From contig JAHDHV010000002.1 in the NCBI GenBank assembly GCA_020631155.1, forward strand, positions 1 to 61,674: a DNA stretch of 61,674 nt, in the 5' to 3' direction. Under the pieces are notes generated by a model that saw only the letters and a list, made by a program, of their open reading frames with translations, did not search any database and was not told where the DNA came from. Positions 15,947 to 25,125 of the stretch are shown here, piece after piece (the stretch's first letter is position 1; each line of letters begins with the position of its first letter). The DNA is from Bacteroidota bacterium. Its GTDB lineage: Bacteria; Bacteroidota; Bacteroidia; Chitinophagales; UBA2359. Both the position numbers and the translations under genes were made by a program.

Positions 15947-16897
15947 ATGAATGATAATGTAAATGAAATTTATCATGGTTTTTCTGAGGTTATTTTAAAA
16001 AGCTTAGAGCCTAATTCAATAGATTGTAGCATTTGGTCACCGCCTTATCATTTGGGTAAAGACTATGAAAAGGGGCAAACATTTGAGGAATGGAAGGAAA
16101 TGTTGAGAACAGTTATTGACTTGCACAATAGGGTTCTAAAACCGGGTAAGTTTATGATCATCAATATTGCGGATATTTTATGCTTTCCTGATAAAAATAT
16201 GCCTAAAATACAGTTATCTAACCCCGGAAAACACAAAATAAAGTTGACTAAAGAGGAAATATTAGCTGTTAAAGAGAAAAATCCAGATTTTAACCGCCAT
16301 CAATTAGCGGCTCATTTTGAATGTAGTGAACAAACGATAGATCGGCGGTTGAATGGAAATAACATAAGAGGTGGTAAATATGCAACACAAACAAGAGTGG
16401 AATTAGTGGGAGGGGACTTACAAAAATTTGCTCAAGACTCGGGTTTATTTTTATATGATAGAAAAATTTGGAAAAAGGATGCTAGTTGGCAAAACTCTAA
16501 ATGGACATCAAACACCTACAAGGGAGTTGATGAATTTGAATATTTGTATATATTTTGGAAGCCGGGAGAAGCAACCATCAACAAAAAAAAATTAACTCAA
16601 CAAGAATGGGTTGAGTGGGGGAGTAGGGCTATCTGGGAGTTTCCTTCAGTGCGAAAAAATAAAGAACATGAAGCAATGTTTCCAATTGAGCTGCCAAGAC
16701 GTTGTATTCAATTGTATACGGAAGAAAATGATGTTGTTTTAGACCCTTTTATGGGTAGTGGGACTACCGCAATGGCTGCTATAGAATTGGGCAGGCACTA
16801 TATCGGAATAGAAAAGGAAAAAAAATATTATGAATTGGCATTAAAAAATATTCAGCAGAAAAAAGAGGCGATGAAGCAGTTAAAACTTACCTACTAA
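15947..16897 (+). CDS. DNA methyltransferase, probably N4-cytosine
   Basis: A 316-aa beta-class methyltransferase. The catalytic motif is SPPYHLG (31-37), the SPPY form characteristic of N4-cytosine methyltransferases; AdoMet motif VVLDPFMGSGTTAMA (Asp266) lies near the C-terminus. An unusual feature is an embedded helix-turn-helix-like segment NRHQLAAHFECSEQTIDRRL (about 123-142) in the target-recognition region, reading like a sigma/resolvase-type HTH. The gene is convergent with, and overlaps by 11 bp, the endonuclease candidate at 16887-17717; together they look like a self-contained type II R-M pair. Confidence 0.87.
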   Translation: MNDNVNEIYHGFSEVILKSLEPNSIDCSIWSPPYHLGKDYEKGQTFEEWKEMLRTVIDLHNRVLKPGKFMIINIADILCFPDKNMPKIQLSNPGKHKIKLTKEEILAVKEKNPDFNRHQLAAHFECSEQTIDRRLNGNNIRGGKYATQTRVELVGGDLQKFAQDSGLFLYDRKIWKKDASWQNSKWTSNTYKGVDEFEYLYIFWKPGEATINKKKLTQQEWVEWGSRAIWEFPSVRKNKEHEAMFPIELPRRCIQLYTEENDVVLDPFMGSGTTAMAAIELGRHYIGIEKEKKYYELALKNIQQKKEAMKQLKLTY

Positions 16898-17717
16898 GTG
16901 TTTTAACCGTCTTATTTTTCTCCTCAAAAATTAGTTTTTGACATCGCCAATTAGCCAATTGTGAGAGGGGATTTAGCTTAATGCGAACTCGTTTGTGTTT
17001 GGAAGTTTTTATATCCTTGCCGGGCGTAAGCAATCCTTTTGTTTTGACTAACTGCATAGTATCAAACATTAAAAGCCCATTAGGAACACTTATCAACTCC
17101 AAATAATCAAGTGGTTGATTGCCAGGAGAAATGACTTTGTAAACGCATTTCAAATAGAAAGTGAGTGTTGGATAAATGCGTTTATTAATAATGTAAAATG
17201 GCGGAAGTTCAGGTTGAAACTCCATTGTTTTTCGCAGCCCATCAACCAGTACTTTGGAATTTCCCATACCGTTTATATCAAATAAATGCCCATCTCCAGA
17301 CACCTGATTTGGGCTGGCAACAACTTCATTAGGGTTATCATTAGGTCCTGTAGATTTTATATCTAGGTGAATGAATGCTTGTTCAGATAAGAAGCGAATA
17401 TCATGTCCGTAGGGCAGACCAATAAAATTATGTTGCTTGAATTGGGAGATAATGATTTTGTAGAGATATGCTTCAAGAACTTTTTCACCCACTTCTCCCC
17501 AAGGAAGTGAGGTGCCTCGAGGCTTATGTCCTCGCTGTTTAGGAGCGTATCGAATCCAGAAATCCTTTAGTTCAATAACTTTGTCAAAATCGGATTTTAT
17601 TCTTTTAGCAGCATTTACTAAACCAGTAAAAATTTCACTAAAATAATGTTTTTCTAATGCTACTATTTTAGTATAATCCTTTATTAGATTTTTTCTAGCT
17701 TTTTGATAATCAGCCAT
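16887..17717 (-). CDS. Putative type II restriction endonuclease, BglI-like
   Basis: A 276-aa protein without signal peptide. LPYGHDIRFLSEQAFIHLDIKSTGPND carries His105-Asp106 followed by Asp119-Ile-Lys121, a D…DxK core as in PD-(D/E)XK endonucleases; Glu75 and Glu78 (GEVGEKVLEAYL) could complete the site. The DIKxTGP segment and the N4C-type methyltransferase partner recall BglI, but the Asp-to-DIK spacing (13) is shorter than I recall for BglI, so this is a tentative call. The SPNQVSGDGHLFDINGMGN segment following the core may contact DNA. Its 3' end overlaps the methyltransferase by 11 bp (tail to tail), which strengthens the R-M reading. Confidence 0.6.
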   Translation of the reverse strand: MADYQKARKNLIKDYTKIVALEKHYFSEIFTGLVNAAKRIKSDFDKVIELKDFWIRYAPKQRGHKPRGTSLPWGEVGEKVLEAYLYKIIISQFKQHNFIGLPYGHDIRFLSEQAFIHLDIKSTGPNDNPNEVVASPNQVSGDGHLFDINGMGNSKVLVDGLRKTMEFQPELPPFYIINKRIYPTLTFYLKCVYKVISPGNQPLDYLELISVPNGLLMFDTMQLVKTKGLLTPGKDIKTSKHKRVRIKLNPLSQLANWRCQKLIFEEKNKTVKTLSR

Positions 17718-17787
17718 TTATATTTTTTTATGTTAAAAAGGAAAATAATAATTTTTTTGAAAAAACCGCTTTACTTCATCGAAAAAA

Positions 17788-18663
17788 TCACCCCTTCCCA
17801 AGCAAAACAGGATTGCTCATTTCAAAAGCAACACGCACTTTATCCCCAATACATAGGTTTTGAAAATTGTTTGTAGAAACATTCACAACAATCACCTGAT
17901 TTTCAATCAATACAGACACCGTATAAGTATTTTTTTCCTGCACAATATCAACAACTTTACCCGTCAATTGAAGGGATTGCTGATTTTTTTTGTCTATAAA
18001 AATATCAGTTGGCGTGCCTTGTTGTTGCAATTGCCCATTGTCTAATACAAAAACCCAATCGGACAGCTTGCAAATTTCCGCTTTATCATGGCTGATGAGC
18101 AGAGTGGTTAAATTAAATCTTTGGTGAATCCTTAATAAGTAATCCTGTAGTTTGGAGCGAATGTTGGCATCTAGGGCGGAAAGGGGTTCGTCCAATAACA
18201 ATATCTTGGGTTGCTGCACCAATGCCCTAGCTAATGCAACTCGCTGTTTCTGTCCCCCTGAAAGAGTTGCTGGTTTTCGATTTTGTAAATCTCCTAATTC
18301 TACCATTGCTATCAATTCTGATATAATATTTTTATCTCCATGTTTATTTAATGCAAATTCAAGGTTTTGTAAAACGGTCATATTGGGAAATAAAGCATAA
18401 TCCTGAAAAACAAAGCCAATAGTACGCTGTTGAGGTTTCAAATTAATCCTTTGTGTTGAATCAAACCATACTTCACCATTAACCGTAATTTTTCCCTTGT
18501 CGGGTCGAAACAGACCCGACAACATTCTCAAAGTAGAGGTTTTTCCTGCTCCTGATGCACCGTATAAGGTTACCAATTGCCCTTGTTGAATGTGTAAGTT
18601 AAGGTCGAGCAACATATCGCCATGAGCAGCGTGCAATTTTTTTTCTATGTTTAAAAAAATCAT
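17788..18663 (-). CDS. modC: Molybdate ABC transporter ATP-binding protein
   Basis: A 291-aa ABC ATPase of the molybdate/sulfate type. Walker A GASGAGKT (35-42), Q-loop FVFQDYALFP (85-93), signature LSGGQKQR (134-141), Walker B LLLLDEPLSALD (Asp158, Glu159), H-loop LLISHD. The C-terminus (about 222-290, TGKVVDIVQEKNTYTV … KVRVAFEMSNPVLLG) is a MOP/TOBE-type molybdate-binding domain. It energises uptake through the permease at 18951-19622. Gene order on the minus strand is modA, modB, modC, but a 287-bp gap with a GC-richer block separates modB from modC. Confidence 0.9.
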   Translation of the reverse strand: MIFLNIEKKLHAAHGDMLLDLNLHIQQGQLVTLYGASGAGKTSTLRMLSGLFRPDKGKITVNGEVWFDSTQRINLKPQQRTIGFVFQDYALFPNMTVLQNLEFALNKHGDKNIISELIAMVELGDLQNRKPATLSGGQKQRVALARALVQQPKILLLDEPLSALDANIRSKLQDYLLRIHQRFNLTTLLISHDKAEICKLSDWVFVLDNGQLQQQGTPTDIFIDKKNQQSLQLTGKVVDIVQEKNTYTVSVLIENQVIVVNVSTNNFQNLCIGDKVRVAFEMSNPVLLGKG

Positions 18664-18744
18664 TTTATTTTTAGCTGTTAGAAATCAGAAGTTGGAGATT
18701 AGTTTGATACTGGTAAATTATGTAAATGTTGGCTTGGCAGAGGG

Positions 18745-18940
18745 ATTTTAGTGGAAATGAGCCAAAGCCAAAAACTGATGAGCCTTAGCTGAGTGAGGGC
18801 GGAACGCAAGAGAGCTATCAGCGAGGCTTAGAGCGAACAGTTTTTTGGCAAAGGCGAATTGCAACGGAAAGCCCGACCCCGATGATTGAGCATTAGGAGC
18901 GTCAGCGACTTTTGCGAAACAGAGGGGACTGCCCCAAAAT
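18745..18940. repeat. GC-richer block inside the mod operon
   Basis: Between modB and modC about 190 bp are near 50% GC in a region that is otherwise about one third GC. An 87-codon frame runs across it on the minus strand but has no family resemblance and overlaps modB, so I do not call it a gene. The phrasing (AAAAGTCGCTGACGCTCCTA, GGGGTCGGGCTTTCCGTTGC on the minus strand) looks like an intergenic repeat of foreign composition. No second copy is in this window. Confidence 0.45.
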
Positions 18941-18950
18941 AATAAAAAAA

Positions 18951-19622
18951 TCATTTCCAAAAGCGTTTTAAATATCCACCATTGACCAAATAAACCAATA
19001 ACAAAATACAAAAAGAAAGTGCAAATAAAACTGCCGAATAAAAATTAGCTGTCGCATAATTTAAAGCTTCCACTTCATCGTAAATAGCAATGGCAGCAAC
19101 CTTAGTTTCCCCCGGAATATTACCACCAATCATTAAAACTACGCCAAATTCCCCAACTGTATGAGCAAAAGCCAACACAATACCTGTTAACAAAGACGGC
19201 TTGATATTGGGCAATAATACGCGCCAAAGGGTGGTAAAACGGGATTTGCCCATCACATAAGCAGCCTCTTTTAAGGAGGAGGGCAAGGCAGCCAAACCCG
19301 ATTGAATGGGGTGTACCATAAAAGGCAAACTGTATAAAATGGAGGCAATCACCAGTCCCGAAAACGAAAAGACCAATTGAATGTCTAGGGTGTTTTTGAG
19401 CCAGTTCCCAAAGGCATTATTAGGGCTGAAAGCGATTAAAAAGTAAAACCCTAATACGGTAGGCGGTAGCACCAAAGGCATACTGACAAGCGTTTCGATA
19501 ATTGGTTTTAGGCGCGATTTGGAATAGGCTAACCAATAGGCTAAAGGGATGGAGATGAACAACAAAATAAAGGTGGTGAGGAGGGCTAATTGAAAGGTTA
19601 ATAGTAGTGGTTGCCAGTTCAT
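18951..19622 (-). CDS. modB: Molybdate ABC transporter permease
   Basis: A 223-aa inner-membrane permease with five to six transmembrane segments (first about 8-32, last about 195-215). The EAA loop that docks the ATPase is LPSSLKEAAYVMGKSRFTTLWRVLLPNIKPSL (about 125-158), including the conserved E-A-A-x3-G. The MPLVLPPTVLGFYFL and AHTVGEFGVVLMIGGNIPGET stretches are typical of ModB. It works with ModA and ModC to import molybdate. The start ATG is preceded by 81 bp of repeat DNA that separates it from modA. Confidence 0.92.
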   Translation of the reverse strand: MNWQPLLLTFQLALLTTFILLFISIPLAYWLAYSKSRLKPIIETLVSMPLVLPPTVLGFYFLIAFSPNNAFGNWLKNTLDIQLVFSFSGLVIASILYSLPFMVHPIQSGLAALPSSLKEAAYVMGKSRFTTLWRVLLPNIKPSLLTGIVLAFAHTVGEFGVVLMIGGNIPGETKVAAIAIYDEVEALNYATANFYSAVLFALSFCILLLVYLVNGGYLKRFWK

Positions 19623-19644
19623 ATTTGTAGATTCATTATTTGCG

Positions 19645-19672
19645 GTAGAGACGTAAAATTTTACGTCTTTAC
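19645..19672. repeat. GTAGAGACGTAAAATTTTACGTC palindrome
   Basis: GTAGAGACGTAAAA pairs with TTTTACGTCTTTAC with one mismatch. It lies between modA and modB, followed by a duplicated CTTTACGTGAATTG (19667-19680 and about 16 bp on). It is the same family as 8145-8202 and 25126-25155. In a transcript it would form a strong hairpin between the two genes. Confidence 0.7.
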
Positions 19673-19703
19673 GTGAATTGTCTTTACGTGAATTGCCGAC
19701 GAA

Positions 19704-20498
19704 TCACAAGACACTGGTCAACGAATCACGAATTTCTACAGTATAGCCAAATTGTTTCAATATTTTTCTAGCTTCCTCAGAAAAAATAAATTCATAAAAT
19801 TGCAGGGCAGCTTTTTGACGAATACTATCGCTTTTTACCACAACAATACTTTGCTCAATAGGTGTATAAGTAGTGGTATCTATGGCAATCCATTGACCTT
19901 TCCCCTGCATTTTAGGCGATGATACTACAGACAAGGCAGTAAAGCCAATGTCGGCGGCTTGTGAAACAATAAATTGATTGGTTTGTGCGATGCTTTCCCC
20001 AAATACTAGCTTGTTATTTATTTGTTTATAAATGTTGAAATGATGTAATGCTTCTGTAGCAGCCACACCATAAGGAGCAGTTTTAGGGTTGGCAAGAGCA
20101 ATATGCTTGATGTGTTTATTTTGGAGTAAATCCATCGAAGGCTCTAGTTGTTCAGACATAGACCAGAGTACTAATTTACCGTAGGCATAAGTTGTGGGTT
20201 GAGTGATGGCTAATCCACTATGGTATACTTTTTCTGTATATTTTTTGTTGGCTGCTAGTAGTACATCATAGGGGGCACCTTCTCTAATTTGGGCGGTTAA
20301 TTTGCCCGATGAACTGATGATTAATTGGCAGTTGATACCTGTTTTTTCAGAAAATTGCTTGGCGATTTCAGCGATGGCAAATTGCATATTGGCGGCGGCG
20401 GCAATGTTTAGAGTAGGTCGTGTTTCTTTGGGTTGGGTGCAGGAAATTAGTAAGGTAATAGCTATAAATATATAGTTAAAACAGAATTTGTTTTTCAT
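19704..20498 (-). CDS. modA: Molybdate-binding lipoprotein
   Basis: A 264-aa substrate-binding protein of the ModA family, here a lipoprotein (signal 1-19, lipobox LLISC, Cys20). LNIAAAANMQFAIAEIAKQF, ISSSGKLTAQIREGAPYDVLLAA and the late ALSVVSSP…G block form the two-lobed fold that binds molybdate or tungstate. It delivers oxyanion to ModB. The final residues EIRDSLTSVL and the TGA stop are encoded by the degenerate ATTCGTGATTCG repeat array (19690-19730), so the natural C-terminus has probably been replaced by repeat DNA. modB begins 81 bp downstream. Confidence 0.9.
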   Translation of the reverse strand: MKNKFCFNYIFIAITLLISCTQPKETRPTLNIAAAANMQFAIAEIAKQFSEKTGINCQLIISSSGKLTAQIREGAPYDVLLAANKKYTEKVYHSGLAITQPTTYAYGKLVLWSMSEQLEPSMDLLQNKHIKHIALANPKTAPYGVAATEALHHFNIYKQINNKLVFGESIAQTNQFIVSQAADIGFTALSVVSSPKMQGKGQWIAIDTTTYTPIEQSIVVVKSDSIRQKAALQFYEFIFSEEARKILKQFGYTVEIRDSLTSVL

Positions 20499-20663
20499 TG
20501 CAAACTATTGTCTAGTGGGTAGTTTTGTGATGACTTTTTTCTTTGAGTATTTGCTTGCAAGATAGAAAATGTTTTGCTTTATTATTCCCATAAAAAAGTA
20601 ATAACAATATTAAACCATAAACAACAAAATAACTTTCAAGCCTTTTTCCATTATATACTCCCC

Positions 20664-23600
20664 CTAAAAAATAACCACCTTCTCCACCCAACTCCCCCCA
20701 TCCATTTTCAAAGACAAATAATAAACCCCTTTAGGTAAATACTCTAATGGTAGTTGATATGTAGCAGGCAGTGGAGGCGATAATTTTTGCTGCACAACAA
20801 TTTGCCCTAAGTTATTGAATAGTTGGAGGTGTATAGGCGTGTTTTGATTTGTTTTTTGGGAAAAATGAATGTTTAATTGCGTATTAGCTGGATTGGGGAA
20901 TAGGGTATAGCTTGCGTTTTGGGTAGGAGTTGATTGTTTGTCAAAACGACTTTCATTTAAAGGAGTATCTAAACCAAGACGAATATATCGTTCTTTCATT
21001 TTTGTGTCGCAACCCCAATCGTTACAAACGGTTAACGACACATCGAAAATGCCTTTTTGGTGGTAAGTATGAAGGGGATGTTGCTCTGTGGAGGTATTGC
21101 CATCGCCAAAATCCCATTGCCAGGAGCTTGGTTCGTTTTCACTTGCATCGAAAAAAGAAATGACATATGGATTATTGTTTTCCGTTTTTCGAAGCCTAAA
21201 ATCGGCAATTGGAGCGTTTCCTGTCGTTGTTCCATCACTCACTACTAGCTGACAGAAGAGTTCGTAAATTGGAACATCTGGAACATTGGTTGTAATGGGC
21301 AATGAGTAGTTATAGATGCCAGTAGGTATATCAATGGCATTAAAATGAAGCAAAATAGTAGAGCTGTCTTGTGGTGGAATTTGTGTAAAAGGGGTAGCTT
21401 CGACACGCATCCAAGGGATTTTATTGGCTTGTACCCGCACACTGTGCTGCTGTTGACCTTCCTCATCTACCGATTCATCATTTCTAATTTTAACTACTAA
21501 CTCTTTGTCAATCAGCCATTTGGCAAAAGTCTCCTTAGTAAATGTAAAAATTTGTTGTACATCTGTGCCATTCGATATATTTTGATCGTCAATTTGTGCA
21601 ATCCATTCGTCATCAATATACAAAGAAGCAAATTCGCTATTGCTGTTGTAATCGCCATTGAGGGTGACCGTAACAACCAGTGAATCATAGGCAGCAATTG
21701 GTGTGAAAATGTGAGTCGTGCTCGGTTCCAAATCACTATAATTGAGAGTGCTTTGATAATCATAGTCTTGCAAATCGGTAGTTTGAACGGTATATTTTAG
21801 GTAATCATCACCCGTATTGATAAGTTGAACGTTATGTGTTTGCTGCTCGCCTGTTTGCAAATGTATCAATAACGAATTAGGTTCTACAAGCAATTGTGCA
21901 GGATTTACAATTTCAATTTCTTGGTAAATGGTATCGCTGTTATAACAATTGAACGCAATCATTTGAACGATGTAATTGCCTGCTTGAGTGTAGGCATGTT
22001 TGGGGGCAAAGTCGGTTGAAAAATAGCCATCGCCAAAATTCCACCAGTAAGCACTCGCTCGTTGACTGACATTTTGGATGGGTAAAAATTGATTAAGTGA
22101 AAAAGTATCGGCACCCAAATAAAAATCAGCACTAGGAGCTAGGAGAGGAGCTTGCGTTTTATAAAATATGCTAAAACCCGATTCGTATATATTTTGATTG
22201 CTGCTAAATTGAAGGTATACTTGCCCACTTTGAGCAATAATTTCATGAGTAGAATCATTTTGTTTACTGGAAAAAAGCAAAGGCGCAGTTGCATCTGTAC
22301 CATCGTAAATGAGGAGGCTATCACAGCAAATTTGTAAATCCAATTCTTGAATGTGCAAAGTGATGCTTTCGGCTAAAGGGGGGGCAATGGTCAAACTGCT
22401 TTGCTGATTATCAGAATAGGGTAGGGCGGAACCACCATCATCATAAATAACTCCTGTGCAACTATGAATGTTTTTGTGCTGATTTTTTTCAAAATATATT
22501 GTATCACAAAGCAAGCTTTTTAATTGAATATTGATGCTATGTGGTTTTTGTAGGGTATCACAACCAAAATTATTACAAGCAATGAGACGGACATCATAAA
22601 CACCTGTTTGTGTGTAAGTATGTTGTGGATGTTGCTCTGTGGAGGTATTGCCATCACCAAAATCCCAGTGCCATTGAGTAGGTAAATTGCTAGAATTTTC
22701 TTGAAAAAATATTTTGCCATCACATAAATTACTTGCAGATTGCTCAAAAGAAACAGTAGGAACTTCTGTAACAGTATGACATATCCAATGTATTTCAAAA
22801 CCAGTTTCGTCAACAACAGTATTGCTCTTAAATTGCAAAGTAATGGTATTGCCTGTAGATTGAATGGGCTGCCCATTATTGGGTAAATCATCGCCTGAAT
22901 ATTGACCAATTAAAGGGGCTTCAATGCTATTGCCATCGTAAATAGTCAAATAATCTTTGTCTTTTTCCGTTGAAAAGTCTTTGATAGTCAGACTAATATA
23001 ATCACTTCCTGCTACTTGAATGGTAACACTACCCGTAGCCGTATTGGAGTAATTATGTTCTTGTCCACCATTATCATATAATACCCCTGAGCAATTGGTA
23101 ATGAGTTGATGTTCTTTAAATGGAAAAAGTATTGTATCACAAAGAATTGATGTTGTATCAATAAAAATAAAATTGTTTTTTATAATCGTATCAGCTATTC
23201 CATCACAGCCATAGGCGATTAGGCTAACATCTTTGTGGCCACCTGTTTGATAATGGTGAGTGGGTTTGTCTTCGGTAGAGGTATTGCCATCGCCAAAATC
23301 CCAAAGAACGGAGGTACTGTTAATGCTAGTATTGGAGAAGCGCACAGTTGCAGGAAGATTGCACAGATTGTTGCGGTCGGCAATAAAATCGGGCCTTACT
23401 TGGGGAGCGTAATTATCGCCAACACCTACAGCATACCAAGCGCGAATCGTTTGTTCTACCTGCTTGCTGCAATCGCCAAATAGGTCGCGGGCTGCTAAAA
23501 TGCTGTAAAAACGAGCGTCTTGATAGTTGGAAGTAGGGGTGAGGTAGACGGTCAATGTTCGGTAGGCAATGGCAGCAGCGTCTTGTAAACCAATGCTTTG

Positions 23601-25109
23601 TACTTCATAGGTATTGCCTAAATCGTTGGCGCCTGTTCCACCATTTGCCAATAAATAAAACCAAAAATTTTGTACACCGCTGCGATTGTGGTTGTTATCA
23701 TTTTCCCAAAATTCACCGCCATAAGTATCTGGATTTCCATGTGTTTTGGGGTTGTTCATAGAGCGCAAACCTTCGCCATTTACCGTTATTTCATCGCCCA
23801 ATAAGTAGGTAGCCGTTTCCGCTTTGTATTGAAACTCAATAACTTGCCCAAAAATATCGCTGAAAGACTCGTTGAGTGCGCCCGATTCGCCCGATAAAAA
23901 TAGATTGGCGGTGTATTCGGTGATGGCGTGGGTGTATTCATGGGCACAAACTTCGAGGGCGGTCAATGGAGTGCGTGTACTGCCATCACCATCGCCAAAA
24001 GCAAGGTGTTCGCCGTCCCAAAAGGCATTGCGATAACCACTATCATAGTGCACATAACTGCGAATGACGGTAGCCTGATTGTCGTAGCTATTGCGGTTGT
24101 GGGTGTTTAAAAAATAGTCGTAGGTTTTTTGTATTGCCCAATGCACATCAGTTGCGACTTCATCTTGTGCCGCATTTTGATTGTTCCAATAATTGTCGGA
24201 ATCGGTGAAATCTTGGGCTTGCTCAAAGGCGGTTTTTTGTTGTAAATTGTAGGTTTCAATGCCTTTGCCTCTGCTGTAGTCGCGCAGTCGAAAAGCAGTC
24301 GGGGCGAGGCTGTCGGTATGCAGTTGTTGGGTGCCGCTGTAAAAAGTTTCGGCAGTACCAATGGCATCAGCAGTACAGAGGCTAGGGCGTTCTGCAATGA
24401 TGATACCTGATTCTGCATTGGCATAGAAGACTGTTTTTTCTAGCGGTCGAGTCGCATAAATTTCTATTTTATAGGCTAATTGAAAGCCTCCTTTTTCAAA
24501 ATCAAACTCATTGGGAACAATGACTAATTTTGCCTTAGGAAAATATTTATGGAGATTTTCGACTTCCCATCTATAGGTGTCGGCATGAGCTAATTGTAGG
24601 GCTAATTCAATAGCTCTACCTTCATCAACATTAGGTGTTACATCAATATTTTTTACATCAAATAACTGTCCATTCATAGATTCGAGGTAGCCCTTTTTAT
24701 CAGTATGGGCTATATAAATGCCACCTTCAACAGCTATGCCCTGCTCATATTGTTGGTAACGGTGATGCTGTTTACCAAGCGCATCGATTTGACTATCTAT
24801 CAGTTTGAGTTGCAGTTTTTGGGCATTTATTTTTTTATGTTTAGAAATATGTGTTTTTAAAAAAGTAGTAAATTTTTCAGGCTTAAAAATAGGTTTTTCT
24901 TTTTTAAAATCAACAAAAGTTGGGGCAAGGTAAGCTACTTTTGTTGGAGAAAATGTTTTTTGCTCATATGAAATAAGTTTTTGCTGATATGGGGGGAAAG
25001 CACAGTTAGAGGACTTTTTTTTGTTAAAATTAACAAATTTTGCAGATATGCAAATAAAAATAAAGAAAATGAATGAAAAAATAACGAGTAAGGGTTTTGC
25101 TTTTTTCAT
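20664..25109 (-). CDS. Giant secreted M4 metalloprotease with PKD/CUB domains and T9SS signal
   Basis: A 1481-aa exported protease. N-terminal hydrophobic segment (about 8-24); FTP-type propeptide (about 90-250); thermolysin-family M4 domain with HEYTHAIT (His390, Glu391, His394) and third zinc ligand Glu414 in GALNESFSD, exactly 20 residues on as in thermolysin. Then alternating modules: PKD at about 570-650, CUB-like 665-780, PKD 785-865, CUB-like 875-990, PKD 990-1070, a beta-rich linker 1075-1300, PKD 1300-1380. Three PKD domains share WDFGDGNTSTE. The C-terminus (about 1400-1481, LFPNPANTQLNIHF … GVYYLSLKMDG…KVVIF) is a type A sorting domain that directs T9SS export. It probably digests extracellular protein. 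The nearly identical PKD DNA (for example near 21100 and 22640) implies recent module duplication. Confidence 0.92.
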   Translation of the reverse strand: MKKAKPLLVIFSFIFFIFICISAKFVNFNKKKSSNCAFPPYQQKLISYEQKTFSPTKVAYLAPTFVDFKKEKPIFKPEKFTTFLKTHISKHKKINAQKLQLKLIDSQIDALGKQHHRYQQYEQGIAVEGGIYIAHTDKKGYLESMNGQLFDVKNIDVTPNVDEGRAIELALQLAHADTYRWEVENLHKYFPKAKLVIVPNEFDFEKGGFQLAYKIEIYATRPLEKTVFYANAESGIIIAERPSLCTADAIGTAETFYSGTQQLHTDSLAPTAFRLRDYSRGKGIETYNLQQKTAFEQAQDFTDSDNYWNNQNAAQDEVATDVHWAIQKTYDYFLNTHNRNSYDNQATVIRSYVHYDSGYRNAFWDGEHLAFGDGDGSTRTPLTALEVCAHEYTHAITEYTANLFLSGESGALNESFSDIFGQVIEFQYKAETATYLLGDEITVNGEGLRSMNNPKTHGNPDTYGGEFWENDNNHNRSGVQNFWFYLLANGGTGANDLGNTYEVQSIGLQDAAAIAYRTLTVYLTPTSNYQDARFYSILAARDLFGDCSKQVEQTIRAWYAVGVGDNYAPQVRPDFIADRNNLCNLPATVRFSNTSINSTSVLWDFGDGNTSTEDKPTHHYQTGGHKDVSLIAYGCDGIADTIIKNNFIFIDTTSILCDTILFPFKEHQLITNCSGVLYDNGGQEHNYSNTATGSVTIQVAGSDYISLTIKDFSTEKDKDYLTIYDGNSIEAPLIGQYSGDDLPNNGQPIQSTGNTITLQFKSNTVVDETGFEIHWICHTVTEVPTVSFEQSASNLCDGKIFFQENSSNLPTQWHWDFGDGNTSTEQHPQHTYTQTGVYDVRLIACNNFGCDTLQKPHSINIQLKSLLCDTIYFEKNQHKNIHSCTGVIYDDGGSALPYSDNQQSSLTIAPPLAESITLHIQELDLQICCDSLLIYDGTDATAPLLFSSKQNDSTHEIIAQSGQVYLQFSSNQNIYESGFSIFYKTQAPLLAPSADFYLGADTFSLNQFLPIQNVSQRASAYWWNFGDGYFSTDFAPKHAYTQAGNYIVQMIAFNCYNSDTIYQEIEIVNPAQLLVEPNSLLIHLQTGEQQTHNVQLINTGDDYLKYTVQTTDLQDYDYQSTLNYSDLEPSTTHIFTPIAAYDSLVVTVTLNGDYNSNSEFASLYIDDEWIAQIDDQNISNGTDVQQIFTFTKETFAKWLIDKELVVKIRNDESVDEEGQQQHSVRVQANKIPWMRVEATPFTQIPPQDSSTILLHFNAIDIPTGIYNYSLPITTNVPDVPIYELFCQLVVSDGTTTGNAPIADFRLRKTENNNPYVISFFDASENEPSSWQWDFGDGNTSTEQHPLHTYHQKGIFDVSLTVCNDWGCDTKMKERYIRLGLDTPLNESRFDKQSTPTQNASYTLFPNPANTQLNIHFSQKTNQNTPIHLQLFNNLGQIVVQQKLSPPLPATYQLPLEYLPKGVYYLSLKMDGGSWVEKVVIF

Positions 25110-25125
25110 AGTAGTGAGGTTTTGT

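Noticed and set aside
18748-19011. An 87-codon open frame between modB and modC
   Set aside because: It overlaps the modB end, has no signal, no family resemblance and unusual composition; treated as a repeat block.
24107-24424. 105-codon frame inside the M4 protease gene, same strand
   Set aside because: It lies entirely inside a coding sequence with full domain support, in another frame.
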